Notes: a model not told the origin generated them from the sequence alone. A stretch of DNA of 52,270 bases from Frankia sp. R82 (GCF_023716925.1 NZ_JAMQQG010000286.1:1-52270), one strand, 5' to 3'; shown: positions 1-9,083, counted from the stretch's first letter. Made by a program: numbers and translations.

Positions 1-2231
1 CCCGCCGCGCGGTGCTGCGTCCCGTCGCGGAGCTCGACGCCGCGACCGCCCGGATCGCCGCCGGGCAGACCGACGCCCCGGCCCGGGTCGCCGGGGTCGA
101 CGAGCTGCGCTCCCTGGCCCGGCGCTTCAACGAGATGACCGGCCGGGTCCGGGGCCGCACCGCCGAACTCCAGCTGCTGCACCGGGTGGCCGACACCGCC
201 CATCGCGCCACCGACCTCGCCACGGCCGCCACCGACGTGGTCGATCTGGTCCGCGCCCACACCGGCTGGCCCGCCGGCCGGGCCTATCACCGCGACGGCG
301 ACCGGCTGGTGCCGCCGATCCACGTGGACGGCGTCCCGCCACTCCCGTCCATGACGCCGGCCGCGCTCGCGGGCGATGCCGCCCCGCCCGGCCAGGCCGT
401 GTGGCTGCCCGACCTGCCGGGGATCGCCATCGCGGTGCGGACCGGACGGGGCGAGGCGGCGCAGGTGGTCGCCGTGCTGGAGTTCCGCACCACCGACGCC
501 ACTGCCCCGGACGACACGTTGCTGGCCCTGCTGGCCGACGTCGCGGCCCAGCTCGGTCAGGTCGCCGACCGGATGCGCAACGCCGATGCGCTGCGCGACG
601 CCGCGTCCGCCGCGCAGCGCGCCAACGCCGCCAAGAACGACTTCCTCGCCACCATCAGCCATGAGATCCGGACGCCGATGAACGCGGTCATCGGCATGTC
701 GGGGCTGCTGCTGGACAGCCCGCTCGACGCCGCCCAGCGCCATCTCACCGAGGTCGTCCACGACAGCGCCCACTCGCTGCTCCTGATGATCAACGATCTG
801 CTCGACTTCTCCAAGATCGAGGCTGGTCAGCTCAGCCTCGAACGGATGCCGTTCCAGGTCGGCGCCTGCGTGCAGGCCGTTCTCGATCTCGTCCGCGCCG
901 ACGCCGCGGCCAAGGGCATCACGCTTGCCTGCACTCTCGAGGCCGGCACCCCGCAGGCCATGGTCGGCGATCCGACCCGGGTCCGACAGATCCTGCTGAA
1001 CCTCCTGAGCAACGCTGTGAAGTTCACCGATCGAGGCGAGGTGACCATCACCGTGGCCGCGTCGCCGGCCGCCGTGGCCACGCGCTCGGGCACCACCGAC
1101 GGCAGTGCCGCCTGCATCACCGAAGGTCCGTCCGAAGGCACAGCCGACGGTCCGTCCGACGGCAGGTACGAGTGGCGCTTCACCGTGCGTGACACCGGGA
1201 TCGGCATCCCCGCCGAACACCTGGAATCCATCTTCGAGTCGTTCACCCAGGTCGACGCGTCCACCTCACGGCGCCACGGCGGCAGTGGACTGGGCCTGGC
1301 CATCTGCCGGCGGCTGACCACCCTCATGGACGGGACGATCACCGCCACCTCCCACCCCGGATCCGGCACCACGATGACCGTCATCCTGCCGGCGGCGGCG
1401 ACGGAGATGCCGCGGCGGGAGGCCCGGCCCGGCCGTCCGGTCCCGCGGTCGCGGACGACGACCCTGGTCCGCTCGGCCACCACGCCTCTCGCCACCACGC
1501 CTCTCGCCACCACGGCGGCCCGCCCGGCCGCGGCCCGGCGGGTTCTGGTGGCCGACGATCATCCGGTGAACCAGCGGGTGGTGCTCCTACAGCTCACCGG
1601 CCTCGGTCACCGGGCCGATCTGGTGAGCAGCGGCGCCGAGGCGGTGGCCGCGGTGCGGCGCGCGCACTACGACATCGTGCTCATGGACGTCCAGATGCCC
1701 GACATCGACGGTCTGGCGGCCACCCGACAGATCCGGGCGCACGTCGACGGGCGCGGCCCGTGGATCATCGCGCTCACCGCGGGTGTGCAGCCCGGTGCGC
1801 GGGAGGCCTGCCTGGCCGCGGGCATGGACGACTACCTGACCAAGCCGCTGGTGATCGCCGATCTGGTCGCCGCGTTGGCGCGGGCGCCGTCGCCCGGAGG
1901 CGGCCCCACGCTGGACCCCGCCGCCCTCCAACGGCTGGGCGAGCTGGTCGGAGATGACCGCGCGGCCCGGTCCAGCCTGATCGCCGACTTCCTCACCGAC
2001 GCCCCGAAGCTGCTGGACACCCTCACCACGGCCGGCTCCGATCCCGGCTCGGTTCACCGCGCCGCCCACACCCTGAAGGGTCTCTGCGCCACCTTCGGAG
2101 CCACCGTCCTCGCCCGGCTGTGCCAGCAGATCGAGACCCGGCCCGGCGCGGACGACGAGATCGCCCTGCTGCTACCGGAGATCGCCGCCGAACACGCCCG
2201 CGTCGCCGCCGCCCTGCGCACCCTCGTCTGA
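1..2231 (+). CDS. Hybrid sensor histidine kinase/response regulator (5' partial)
   Basis: The frame is open from the window edge, so the sensor and membrane part lies upstream. What remains begins inside a HAMP linker (about the first 45 residues, ending [12 protein letters not shown]). A GAF-like segment follows, then HisKA with the phospho-acceptor in SHEIRTPMN near residue 217. HATPase_c follows, with an N box ([11 protein letters not shown]) near 330, DTGIGIP near 395 and GGSGLGLAI near 420. The receiver has its acceptor Asp in LMDVQMPD near 558 and Lys in LTKPL near 610. A C-terminal Hpt carries HTLKG near 686. All catalytic motifs are intact. It should run an internal His-Asp-His phosphorelay to a response regulator not encoded here. 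The short TTPLA tandem repeat before the receiver is a linker. The permease 264 bp downstream is a possible functional partner (inference). Confidence 0.93.
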   Translation, partial: RRAVLRPVAELDAATARIAAGQTDAPARVAGVDELRSLARRFNEMTGRVRGRTAELQLLHRVADTAHRATDLATAATDVVDLVRAHTGWPAGRAYHRDGDRLVPPIHVDGVPPLPSMTPAALAGDAAPPGQAVWLPDLPGIAIAVRTGRGEAAQVVAVLEFRTTDATAPDDTLLALLADVAAQLGQVADRMRNADALRDAASAAQRANAAKNDFLATISHEIRTPMNAVIGMSGLLLDSPLDAAQRHLTEVVHDSAHSLLLMINDLLDFSKIEAGQLSLERMPFQVGACVQAVLDLVRADAAAKGITLACTLEAGTPQAMVGDPTRVRQILLNLLSNAVKFTDRGEVTITVAASPAAVATRSGTTDGSAACITEGPSEGTADGPSDGRYEWRFTVRDTGIGIPAEHLESIFESFTQVDASTSRRHGGSGLGLAICRRLTTLMDGTITATSHPGSGTTMTVILPAAATEMPRREARPGRPVPRSRTTTLVRSATTPLATTPLATTAARPAAARRVLVADDHPVNQRVVLLQLTGLGHRADLVSSGAEAVAAVRRAHYDIVLMDVQMPDIDGLAATRQIRAHVDGRGPWIIALTAGVQPGAREACLAAGMDDYLTKPLVIADLVAALARAPSPGGGPTLDPAALQRLGELVGDDRAARSSLIADFLTDAPKLLDTLTTAGSDPGSVHRAAHTLKGLCATFGATVLARLCQQIETRPGADDEIALLLPEIAAEHARVAAALRTLV

Positions 2232-2233
2232 CC

Positions 2234-2255
2234 ACCGTGGCCGCCAGACCACGGT
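2234..2255 (+). terminator. Hairpin after the sensor kinase
   Basis: ACCGTGG at 2234-2240 pairs perfectly with CCACGGT at 2249-2255 over an 8-nt loop, 2 bp after the stop codon. A short TTCTCGCT tail follows instead of a true U-run. It is a plausible weak terminator. The rest of the gap to 2495 holds short GC-rich direct repeats (GGTGCCCGGC at about 2291 and 2330) but no gene. Confidence 0.45.
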
Positions 2256-2396
2256 TCTCGCTCGGCCCCCAGCGTCCGACCGGCGGTTTCGGTGCCCGGC
2301 TGACCCCGGCATGCGGCTGACGGCTTGGGTGCCCGGCCGATTCGGGGGCGAGGGCGCTTGGCCGCTGCTTGGCGGTTGCTAAGCGGTGGCCTGTTG

Positions 2397-2416
2397 GCTG
2401 ACCAGCAGGGGTCAGC
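2397..2416 (+). promoter_or_regulatory. Hairpin in the permease 5' leader
   Basis: GCTGACC (2397-2403) and GGTCAGC (2410-2416) form a perfect 7-bp stem around AGCAGG, 80 bp before the permease start. It could be an operator or an RNA hairpin. There is no further support, and no riboswitch class is recognisable. Confidence 0.25.
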
Positions 2417-2495
2417 GCCGCCCCCGTCGCCCAGCCACCCGCTCCCGTGGTGGCCTCGGACCCGCGCCTGTGCCCCCCGAGAAAGGCAGTCCGCG

Positions 2496-4181
2496 ATGAG
2501 CATCGCCAGCCCTGCGCACGATCCGACCACCCATCCCGGCCCACCCGCCGACCACACCGGTGCCGGCTCCAGCGCCGCGTCCGGGGCCGGGAAGGAGACC
2601 CTCGAGGACTACACCCTCCGGTTCGCGCCGCGCAGCTACCGGCGCTGGGGCACGGGGATGGTCGCGATCTCGGCCCTCGGTGGCATCGCCTACCTCGCGG
2701 ACTTCGCCATCGGGGCGAACATCGGTCTGTCCTACGGGACCACGAACGCCCTGTGGGGCATCGCGGTCTTCACCGTGGTGATCTTCCTGACCGGTTTCCC
2801 GCTGGCCTTCTATGCGGCCCGCTACAACCTGGACCTGGACCTGATCACCCGGGGCAGCGGCTTCGGCTACTACGGCTCGGTCGTCTCGAACGTGATCTTC
2901 GCGTCGTTCACGTTCATCTTCTTCGCCCTCGAGGGCTCCATCATGGCCCAGGGCCTGAAACTGGGCCTGCACATCCCGCTGTGGCTGGGCTATCTGACGT
3001 CCACGCTCATCATCTTCCCGCTTGTTGTCTACGGGATGAAACTGCTGTCGACTCTCCAGCTGTGGACGACGCCGCTGTGGCTGGTGCTGATGGTGCTGCC
3101 GTTCGGCTATCTGCTGATCCGTCATCCCGACTCGATCAGCGCGTTCTTCGACTACGGCGGGCAGCACGGCAAGGGCGGGTTCGATCTCGGCTCGGTCTTC
3201 CTGGCCGCCGGCATCTGCCTGTCGCTCATCGCCCAGATCGCCGAGCAGATCGACTACCTGCGCTTCATGCCGCCGCGCACCCCGGAGAACTCGCGCCGCT
3301 GGTGGACCGCGATGGTGCTGGCCGGGCCGGGCTGGGTCTTCTTCGGCGCCGCCAAGCAGATCATCGGCATGTTTCTGGCCGTCTACCTCATCGCCAACGT
3401 CGCGGACGGCGCGGGCGTGGCGAACCAGCCGGTGCACCAGTTCCTGGAGATCTACCAGGACATCCTGCCGCACTGGGCGGCGCTGGCACTCGCCGTCGCG
3501 CTCGTCGTGATCAGCCAGGTGAAGATCAACGTGACCAATGCCTACTCCGGCTCGCTGGCCTGGACCAACTCGTTCACCCGGATCACGAAGACCTACCCCG
3601 GACGGCTCGTCTTCCTCGGTTTCAACCTGCTGGTCGCGCTGATCCTGATGGAGGCGGACATGTTCAGCTTCCTGAACACGATCCTCGCCTTCTACGCCAA
3701 CTGCGGCATGGCCTGGGTGGTCGCGGTGGCCTCCGACATCGTGTTCAACAAGTACCTGCTGAAGATCTCACCGCTGCGGCCCGAGTTCCGCCGCGGCATG
3801 CTCTACGCGATCAACCCGGTCGGTTTCGGCTCGATGATCCTGGCCGCCGGCATCTCCATCATCGACTTCTACGGGGGCCTCGGTTCGGCCCTCAAGCCCT
3901 ACTCTCCCCTGGTCGCGATCGTGCTCGCCCTCGTCCTGCCGCCGGTCCTGGCCGTGGCCACCAAGGGGAAGTACTACCTGCGGCGCACCGACGACGGCAT
4001 CGACCTGCCGATGTACGACGAGTACGGCAACCCGTCCGGTGCGACCCTGACCTGCCACGTCTGCCAGCAGGAGTACGAGCGCCCCGACATGGTGCGGTGC
4101 GCGACGCACGACGCCTACATCTGCTCCCTGGACCTGTCCACCGACAGGGTCGGCGACCACGTCCTGCCCGCCCAGGTCTGA
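2496..4181 (+). CDS. NCS1-family purine/cytosine-type permease with Cys/His-rich tail
   Basis: This is a 561-residue inner-membrane transporter. The ATG at 2496 is chosen because GAGAAAGGCAG lies just upstream. The larger open frame upstream is low-complexity. About 12 hydrophobic segments run from near residue 50 to 490. Typical NCS1 features are the N-terminal RFAPRSYRRWG segment before TM1, the glycine-rich SGFGYYGS stretch, and QIDYLRFMPP in the central loop. The family imports purines, pyrimidines, hydantoins or related nitrogen compounds with Na+ or H+. The substrate cannot be read from the sequence. The unusual part is the last ~45 residues, with CHVC, C, H and C spaced like a small zinc-binding motif (CHVCQQEYE then VRCATHDAYIC). 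Its position after the sensor kinase hints at kinase-controlled expression, which is inference. Confidence 0.85.
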   Translation: MSIASPAHDPTTHPGPPADHTGAGSSAASGAGKETLEDYTLRFAPRSYRRWGTGMVAISALGGIAYLADFAIGANIGLSYGTTNALWGIAVFTVVIFLTGFPLAFYAARYNLDLDLITRGSGFGYYGSVVSNVIFASFTFIFFALEGSIMAQGLKLGLHIPLWLGYLTSTLIIFPLVVYGMKLLSTLQLWTTPLWLVLMVLPFGYLLIRHPDSISAFFDYGGQHGKGGFDLGSVFLAAGICLSLIAQIAEQIDYLRFMPPRTPENSRRWWTAMVLAGPGWVFFGAAKQIIGMFLAVYLIANVADGAGVANQPVHQFLEIYQDILPHWAALALAVALVVISQVKINVTNAYSGSLAWTNSFTRITKTYPGRLVFLGFNLLVALILMEADMFSFLNTILAFYANCGMAWVVAVASDIVFNKYLLKISPLRPEFRRGMLYAINPVGFGSMILAAGISIIDFYGGLGSALKPYSPLVAIVLALVLPPVLAVATKGKYYLRRTDDGIDLPMYDEYGNPSGATLTCHVCQQEYERPDMVRCATHDAYICSLDLSTDRVGDHVLPAQV

Positions 4182-4187
4182 CCGTCC

Positions 4188-4220
4188 CGATGAGCCGGCC
4201 CTGGCCCTCCCGGCTCATCG
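4188..4220 (+). terminator. Strong hairpin after the permease
   Basis: CGATGAGCCGG (4188-4198) pairs perfectly with CCGGCTCATCG (4210-4220), an 11-bp stem with an 11-nt loop starting 7 bp after the stop. It lacks a long U-tract, as is usual in high-GC actinobacteria. Confidence 0.65.
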
Positions 4221-4346
4221 TTCGGAGTCAGCCGGCTGAGGGCTGGGGCTGGTCACGGTCGCTCCTCGTGGACGCTGACGTGGCCGTGACTCGTCAGCTC
4301 AGGCAGCGCGGTTCGTCATCTCGCACCGGCCGAGACCACCCACCAG

Positions 4347-4431
4347 CACCACAGAAGGAGGGGGTAACGGCACCCCCGACACCACAGAAGCAGGGGGTAC
4401 GAGGCAGGCAGCACCACAGAGGGTGGGGGTG
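4347..4431 (+). repeat. Three ~20-bp imperfect direct repeats
   Basis: Units at 4347-4366, 4380-4399 and 4412-4431 share the form CACCACAGA(A/G)G-AGGGGGTA with a 32-33 bp period. Between the first two, GGGGGT (4360-4365) can pair with ACCCCC (4372-4377). The repeats lie between the permease terminator and the toxin stop codon. A related 12-mer, GCACCACGGAGG, occurs twice near 14300. No function is known. Confidence 0.6.
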
Positions 4432-4451
4432 CGCGTAGAGCGACCTCATGG

Positions 4452-4721
4452 TCACATCCCGCGGTGCACCTCACGGCGGTGGCCGACCCCCACCGCCAGC
4501 ACCACGAGGACGCCGTCGTCCACCTCGTAGAGGATGCGGTGGTCGCCCACCCGCAGGCGGTAGCGGTCCTCGTGGCCGGCGAGCTTCTTCACCTGGGAGC
4601 CCGGCCGCCGCGGATCATCTCCAAGCAGACTCAGCGCCTGCAGCAACGCGAGGGCGGTGGGCTGCGGAATCGCCCGAAGCTGGCGTACCGCCCGTTCGCG
4701 CCAGCGGAACATGTACTTCAC
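4452..4721 (-). CDS. RelE/ParE-superfamily toxin
   Basis: The 89-residue protein has the RelE fold signature: N-terminal FRWRERAVRQLRAIP, a central LAGHEDRYRLRVGDHRILYEVDDG strand pair with conserved R-LRVGD-R-LY, and a C-terminal VVLAVGVGHRREVHR strand. RelE toxins cleave mRNA on the ribosome and are neutralised by a co-expressed antitoxin. The ATG overlaps the antitoxin stop by 4 bp, the standard antitoxin-first layout. The length is normal and the conserved Arg residues are present, so the toxin is probably active. Confidence 0.92.
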   Translation of the reverse strand: MKYMFRWRERAVRQLRAIPQPTALALLQALSLLGDDPRRPGSQVKKLAGHEDRYRLRVGDHRILYEVDDGVLVVLAVGVGHRREVHRGM

Positions 4722-5005
4722 GCAACGCCCTGGTCGGGCACATCCTCGAAGATCGCAGCGGCAACCTCGGCCATGCTGTACGTCCTGGCCTCGGGATTCT
4801 CGGCCAGGTCACGGTCGGCTTCGCGGGACAGGTGCCGATCGACGGCGTCCTCGAGTGCGTTGAAATCCTCGATGGGCACCACCGCTGCCACCGGCTGGCC
4901 GTTACGAGTGATCACCGTCGGCGAACCCGCCTGGGCCCGCCCGATCACCTCCGCGAAGTGCGCACGGGCATCCCGCACACTTACCTCGTTCTGCTCGGCT
5001 CCCAC
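4718..5005 (-). CDS. Phd/YefM-family antitoxin
   Basis: The start of this protein, EVSVRDARAHFAEVIGRAQAG, followed by PTVITRNGQPVAAVVP, is the Phd/YefM DNA-binding fold. The C-terminal half, with DLAENPEARTYSMAEVA, is the disordered toxin-binding tail. I place the start at the GTG at 5005 (VGAEQNEV). The reading frame extends to a GTG at 5035, but those extra codons consist of the repeated TGTAC half-sites of the likely operator. The antitoxin should sequester the RelE-type toxin and repress its own promoter. It follows tauD on the same strand at about 100 bp. Confidence 0.88.
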   Translation of the reverse strand: MGAEQNEVSVRDARAHFAEVIGRAQAGSPTVITRNGQPVAAVVPIEDFNALEDAVDRHLSREADRDLAENPEARTYSMAEVAAAIFEDVPDQGVA

Positions 5006-5011
5006 GACCAG

Positions 5012-5037
5012 CAGTGTACTCCCAACTGTGTACACAT
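5012..5037 (-). promoter_or_regulatory. Putative antitoxin autorepression operator
   Basis: The sequence just upstream of the antitoxin contains TGTACT at about 5015 and TGTACACA at about 5030. On the minus strand this reads GTGTACAC-N6-AGTACAC. Repeated palindromic half-sites immediately before a Phd gene fit an autoregulatory operator. This is inferred from position and symmetry only. Confidence 0.4.
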
Positions 5038-5107
5038 CCGATGCCTGCCGAGCCGGGCCGAGGTGGAGGTTGCTGTGCCCCGGCCCGGCGGGGCGCGGGT
5101 GGTCGGG

Positions 5108-6085
5108 TCAGCGGGGTTCGTCGCCGCGCAGGGTGACGCGCTGGATCACGCGGTGGGCGTCGCCGAAGTCGCCGGTGACGGCGTGCTGGGTCGCGCGGTT
5201 GTCCCAGAAGGCGACGGTTCCCGGCTGCCAGTGGTAACGCACCGTGAACTCCGGGCTAACCGAGTGCTGGTAGAGGAAGGCCAGCAGGGCGTCGCTCTCG
5301 GCGATCTCGAGCTCCTTGATCCTGGTGGTGAAGCCCGGGTTCACGAACAGCGACCTGCGACCGGTCTCCGGATGTGTGCGCACGACCGGGTGCTCGACCG
5401 ACTCGAGCCTGGTGAACGACTTTCCCTCCCAGTGCCCCTCGCCGACCAGGTCGAGAATGGCCCGGAACTGGTCCTCGCCGTCGTGCACGGCGGTGAGCGT
5501 GCCGAGAAACCCCTGCAGCGCCGGGCTGAGGTCGGCGAGGGCGGCCTCCTGGTTGGAGAACAGCGTGTCGCCGCCGGCCGCAGGCACGACGACCGCCCGC
5601 AGGATCGACCCGAGCGGTGGGCGCTGCACGAAGGTCACGTCGGTGTGCCAGTGCAGGCCGCGGGAGATGCCGCCGATCTTCCCGTAGGCCGCGGCCAGTT
5701 GCCGGGCCGCGCTGTAGTCGATCTCGAACACCTCGGGCTGGTCGGCCAGGCCCGGGATGACCGGGTGGCCCTCGGTCGGCTCGCCGAAGCGGCGGGCGAA
5801 GGCGAGGTGCTCGGACGGGGTGAGGTCCTGGCCCGGGAAGAACACCACCTTGTAGTGCAGCCAGGCGCTGCGGATCGCGGCGATCTGGGCGTCGTCCAGG
5901 GTGCGCAGGTCAAGGCCGCGCAGTTCGGCGCCGATGTTGCCCGACAGCGGAACGACGTCGAACGGCAGGTCGGGCGCCGCAGACCCGGCACGGGTCCGGT
6001 CGGTGGCCGTTGCGGTGACGGCCGCTTCGGTGGCGGCGGCCCGGAGGTCGGCGATCCTGGTGTTCGTGTCGGTGGTGACTGTCAT
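5108..6085 (-). CDS. tauD: TauD/TfdA-family Fe(II)/2-oxoglutarate dioxygenase
   Basis: The ATG at 6085 is preceded by GAAGGAG and overlaps the ATPase stop, giving 325 residues. The open frame upstream belongs to the ATPase gene. The fold is TauD: PLSGNIGAELRGLDL near the N-terminus, the iron-binding HxD in HWHTDVTF near residue 145, the distal His in RATQHAVTGD near 307, and the 2-oxoglutarate-binding Arg in HRVIQRVTL. The family oxidises taurine or other alkyl-sulfonates to release sulfite. Linkage to an SsuABC-type transporter supports sulfonate or sulfate-ester use. The exact substrate is not determined. Confidence 0.9.
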   Translation of the reverse strand: MTVTTDTNTRIADLRAAATEAAVTATATDRTRAGSAAPDLPFDVVPLSGNIGAELRGLDLRTLDDAQIAAIRSAWLHYKVVFFPGQDLTPSEHLAFARRFGEPTEGHPVIPGLADQPEVFEIDYSAARQLAAAYGKIGGISRGLHWHTDVTFVQRPPLGSILRAVVVPAAGGDTLFSNQEAALADLSPALQGFLGTLTAVHDGEDQFRAILDLVGEGHWEGKSFTRLESVEHPVVRTHPETGRRSLFVNPGFTTRIKELEIAESDALLAFLYQHSVSPEFTVRYHWQPGTVAFWDNRATQHAVTGDFGDAHRVIQRVTLRGDEPR

Positions 6086-6834
6086 GACGGGACTCCTTCG
6101 TGGTGGGTGCCGGCGGCCCTCTCGTCGATGCCGAGCTCCTGCAGCAGCCGGGTGCGCAGCGCGGTGAACGCGCCGTCCGCGCGCAGTCGGGGGCTGGGCA
6201 GCTCGGCCTGGAGATCGAGGGAGAGATGTCCGTCGGTGAGAACGAGCACACGGTCGGCGAGCAGAATCGCCTCGTCCACGTCGTGCGTGACGAGCAGGAC
6301 GGTGGGGCCGTGCCGGCTGCACAGTTCCTGGACCAGGGCGTGCATCCGGATGCGGGTCAAGGCGTCGAGGGCGCCGAACGGTTCGTCGAGCAGCAGCAGC
6401 TGCGGCTCACGTACGAGAGCTCGGGCGAGGGCGGCGCGCTGCGCCTCGCCGCCGGACAGGGTCTTCGGCCAGTCCCGCTCGTGGCCGTCGAGGCCGACCT
6501 CGCGCAGCGCCGCCCGGCCCCGTTCGGCCGCCGCCGCGCCGCGCTGACCGAGGGTCACGTTGTCGAGCACGCTCTTCCACGGCAGCAGCCGCGGATCCTG
6601 GAAGACGACGGCTCGGCGCGGTGGGACGAACAGGTCCCCGCCCGCGTCCGGGTCGAGGCCGGCCAGCGCACGCAGCAGCGTGCTCTTGCCCGACCCGCTG
6701 CGCCCGAGCAGCGCCACGAACTCCCCCGGCGCGGCCTGCAGGTCGATGCCGCGCAGGACCTCGCGCGGCCCGAACGACCGGGTGAGACCACGCGTCTCGA
6801 AGCCCACCTGGGTGCTCACCGTCCCGGCTGCCAT
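6082..6834 (-). CDS. ssuB: Sulfonate/nitrate-type ABC transporter ATPase
   Basis: The 250-residue ABC ATPase starts at the ATG at 6834. The longer frame upstream runs over the permease gene. Walker A GRSGSGKST is at residues 44-52, the Q-loop Gln near 79, signature LSGGE at 126-130, Walker B LLLLDEP near 147-152, and the switch His in LLVTHDVDEA near 178. The SsuB/TauB-type features are PPRRAVVFQDPRLLPW and the short tail. The gene overlaps tauD downstream by 4 bp (ATGA) and the permease upstream by 19 bp, so it is translationally coupled. It energises sulfonate import at the cytoplasmic face. Confidence 0.93.
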   Translation of the reverse strand: MAAGTVSTQVGFETRGLTRSFGPREVLRGIDLQAAPGEFVALLGRSGSGKSTLLRALAGLDPDAGGDLFVPPRRAVVFQDPRLLPWKSVLDNVTLGQRGAAAAERGRAALREVGLDGHERDWPKTLSGGEAQRAALARALVREPQLLLLDEPFGALDALTRIRMHALVQELCSRHGPTVLLVTHDVDEAILLADRVLVLTDGHLSLDLQAELPSPRLRADGAFTALRTRLLQELGIDERAAGTHHEGVPS

Positions 6835-7808
6835 CTCAGCACCTTTCGATCGAGGAGTCGGATGAGCCCGTCCGAGATCAGGCCGAGCAGGGCGTAGACG
6901 ACGAGGCAGAGCACGATCACGTCCGACTGGAAGAACGTCTGTGCACGGATCATGAGATAGCCGATGCCGGAATGGGCGTTCATCTGTTCGGCGAACACCA
7001 GCAGCAGCCAGGCGACGGCCGCGGCCAGCCGCAGCCCGACGAGAAAGCCCGGCAGCGCGCCCGGCAGAACCACATGGCGGATCAGGGCGCCGCGGCCGAG
7101 TTCGGTGACGTCGGCGAGTTCCCGCCAGCCCGGGTGCAGCGACTTCACCGCCACCGACGTGTTCACGTAGATCGGGAACGCCACGCCCATCACGATCAGG
7201 CTGATCTTCGCCGTCTCCCCCAGCCCGAGCCACAGGATGAGCAGCGGCTGCAGGCCGATGATCGGCACGAAGCGCAGCATCTGGACGTTGGCGTCGACCA
7301 GATCGTCACCGACACGGGTCAGGCCGGAGGCCAGCGCCAGCACCACCCCGAGCGGGATGCCGATCCCGAGCCCCCACAGGACCCGCCGCAGCGACGCCCA
7401 CAGCGCACTGCCGAGCGTCCCGTCGCGGACGAGATCCCAGCCGACGGTGAGCACCGCGGACGGCCCTGCGAGCACCCGCGGGCTGAGCCAGCCGACGCTC
7501 GCCGCGAGCTGCCAGCCGGCGAACAGCAGCACCACCCCCGCCAGCCGCTCGACGCCGCGCGGGACCCGCCACCGTGACCGCGATTCCTCCCCAGCCCGGC
7601 GTGTCGGCAGCCGGAGCAGCCCCCGCGGCGCGACCGCAGCCTCCCCGCCGCCAGCCACCCGCGCCACCTCTGCCGCAGCCACGTCGAACGGAACCACGTC
7701 GGGAACCACGTCCGGCGTTGCGTCGTCCGAAGCCACCACGTCCGAAGGCGCCACGGCCCGCGTCCCCTTCGGCGTCACGTCTGCCGGCGTCACCTCGAGG
7801 CTCGTCAC
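6816..7808 (-). CDS. ssuC: Sulfonate/nitrate-type ABC transporter permease
   Basis: This is a BPD_transp_1 permease with six hydrophobic segments. Its EAA-like loop (ELGRGALIRHVVLPGALPGF) lies in the C-terminal half, followed by LRLAAAVAWLLLVFAEQM, typical of SsuC/TauC. The GTG at 7808 overlaps the binding-protein stop (GTGA). The first ~85 residues are an unusual low-complexity stretch rich in DVV/TP steps. SsuC proteins usually start close to the first membrane helix, so either the N-terminus is extended or translation begins further in. No clear internal ribosome site decides this. Confidence 0.88.
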   Translation of the reverse strand: MTSLEVTPADVTPKGTRAVAPSDVVASDDATPDVVPDVVPFDVAAAEVARVAGGGEAAVAPRGLLRLPTRRAGEESRSRWRVPRGVERLAGVVLLFAGWQLAASVGWLSPRVLAGPSAVLTVGWDLVRDGTLGSALWASLRRVLWGLGIGIPLGVVLALASGLTRVGDDLVDANVQMLRFVPIIGLQPLLILWLGLGETAKISLIVMGVAFPIYVNTSVAVKSLHPGWRELADVTELGRGALIRHVVLPGALPGFLVGLRLAAAVAWLLLVFAEQMNAHSGIGYLMIRAQTFFQSDVIVLCLVVYALLGLISDGLIRLLDRKVLRWQPGR

Positions 7809-8863
7809 TGGCCCTGGGCCTTGGCGACGACCTGGTTGAACCGGGGGTCGAACTCCTTGGCGACGTCTACCTTTGCCGGGATTTCGCCGGCGTCGCGGAA
7901 AAGGTCGGCGAGACGCTGCTGGGCCGGCACGATGTCGCCGGGAAGCGGGAAGAAGCTCGGCGTGCCGGTCCGGGCGACGATCGCGCTCGCCCGTTCCGAG
8001 GTCAGGCCGTACTGCTTGACGTAGATGGATTCGGCGTAGCGACCGGGGTGCGATTCGAGGTAGGCGAATGCCTTGACCAGCCGGGTGAGGTAGTCGGCCT
8101 CGGCGGCCGTCTTGGCGCTGTTCTTCAGCGCGGACTCGCCGGCGATGACGAAACTCGAACGGTCGGGCAGTTCCCTGGTGGTCCCCACCTCCGCGGCGGT
8201 CGGGTTCTTCGCCAGATAGGCGCTGGTGAGCGGCTCGACGGACACACCCGCGTCGGCCGAACCACCCTGCAGTGCCGTGGCGACCTGGGTCTGCGGGATG
8301 TCGACCGTGGTGACATCCGACAGTTTCAGCCCGGCGCTGTCGAGGGCCTGGAGAACCACCGCCTCGCCCGCGGTGCCCTTCTGGTAGGCCACCTTCCGGC
8401 CCTTCAGCGACGCCCAGCCGGTGATCTCACGATGCCCCGGGGCGGTGAGCAGCTGGTAGCCGCCGGTCTTGTAGCTGAACCCGGCCACCGCGCGCAGCCC
8501 CTGCCCACCGGCCTGCGCGAAGATCAGCGGCGTGCTGCCGACAAAACCGGTGTCGAGCGCGTCGGCCTCGAAGGCCTGCAGCATCGGCGGGCCGCCGATG
8601 AACGCCGAGTACTCGACCTGGTAGGAGAAACCGGTGTCCTGACCGGACACGTGCAGCAGGTTCCTGAGGAAGTCCAGCTGGTCCCCGACCCGTAGCGTCG
8701 TTCCGGCCGGGACGGTCGTGCCCACGGCCACCGGGGTGGCGGTGGCCGTGGTGGCGCTCTCCGGGCGGGTCGACGCGCTGCTGTCGCACGCGGTGAGCAC
8801 CACTGCCAGCGAAACCACGGAAAGGAGAAGGCTGGCAATACGAGAAACGAGACGAGAACGCAC
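7805..8863 (-). CDS. ssuA: Sulfonate ABC transporter substrate-binding lipoprotein
   Basis: The 352-residue protein begins with a lipoprotein signal peptide: basic MRSRLVSR, a hydrophobic stretch, and the lipobox LTAC with Cys near residue 26. A Thr/Ala-rich spacer leads into an SsuA/NMT1-type periplasmic-binding fold (RVGDQLDFLRNLLHVSG; GGPPMLQAFEADALDTGFVGSTPLI; SLKGRKVAYQKGTAGEAVVLQAL). It captures alkyl-sulfonates outside the membrane for the SsuC/SsuB-like pair encoded next. It starts at GTG 8863, 133 bp after the leader peptide stop. No strong ribosome site precedes it. Confidence 0.9.
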   Translation of the reverse strand: MRSRLVSRIASLLLSVVSLAVVLTACDSSASTRPESATTATATPVAVGTTVPAGTTLRVGDQLDFLRNLLHVSGQDTGFSYQVEYSAFIGGPPMLQAFEADALDTGFVGSTPLIFAQAGGQGLRAVAGFSYKTGGYQLLTAPGHREITGWASLKGRKVAYQKGTAGEAVVLQALDSAGLKLSDVTTVDIPQTQVATALQGGSADAGVSVEPLTSAYLAKNPTAAEVGTTRELPDRSSFVIAGESALKNSAKTAAEADYLTRLVKAFAYLESHPGRYAESIYVKQYGLTSERASAIVARTGTPSFFPLPGDIVPAQQRLADLFRDAGEIPAKVDVAKEFDPRFNQVVAKAQGQ

Positions 8864-8996
8864 GGGGATCCCAGTTCTTGGGCAGCATGGCAGATCCGGC
8901 CGCAGACGATGGGCCGGTTACAGAGCCAAACGACGAAAAAAGATCAGACACCCCGGGATCGGGGGCCGAAGAAGACGAGCGGACGGTTCTGGAGGG

Positions 8997-9083
8997 TCAG
9001 CGCGAACAGAGCGCGCTGCAGATGCGCTTCAGGTCGACAGGGCGGCGCAGGGTCAGGCCCTCGCCACGCACGCTCGTCGACAT
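8997..9083 (-). CDS. Cys-containing regulatory leader peptide of the sulfonate operon
   Basis: This is a 28-codon frame, ATG at 9083 to TGA at 8997. It reads MSTSVRGEGLTLRRPVDLKR then ICSALCSR. The VDLKRIC...C...R ending matches the family of small putative leader peptides found upstream of actinobacterial sulfur-assimilation operons. Two Cys codons close to the stop suit cysteine-responsive attenuation. A minus-strand promoter ends within about 10 bp of the ATG, so the mRNA may be leaderless. It precedes ssuA by 133 bp and probably couples cysteine supply to expression of ssuABC-tauD. The sequence match is strong. The mechanism is inferred. Confidence 0.8.
   Translation of the reverse strand: MSTSVRGEGLTLRRPVDLKRICSALCSR

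Noticed and set aside
6082-7233. Long 383-aa form of the ABC ATPase
   Set aside because: The first 133 codons overlap the permease gene in another frame and have no homology. The ATG at 6834 gives the normal SsuB length.
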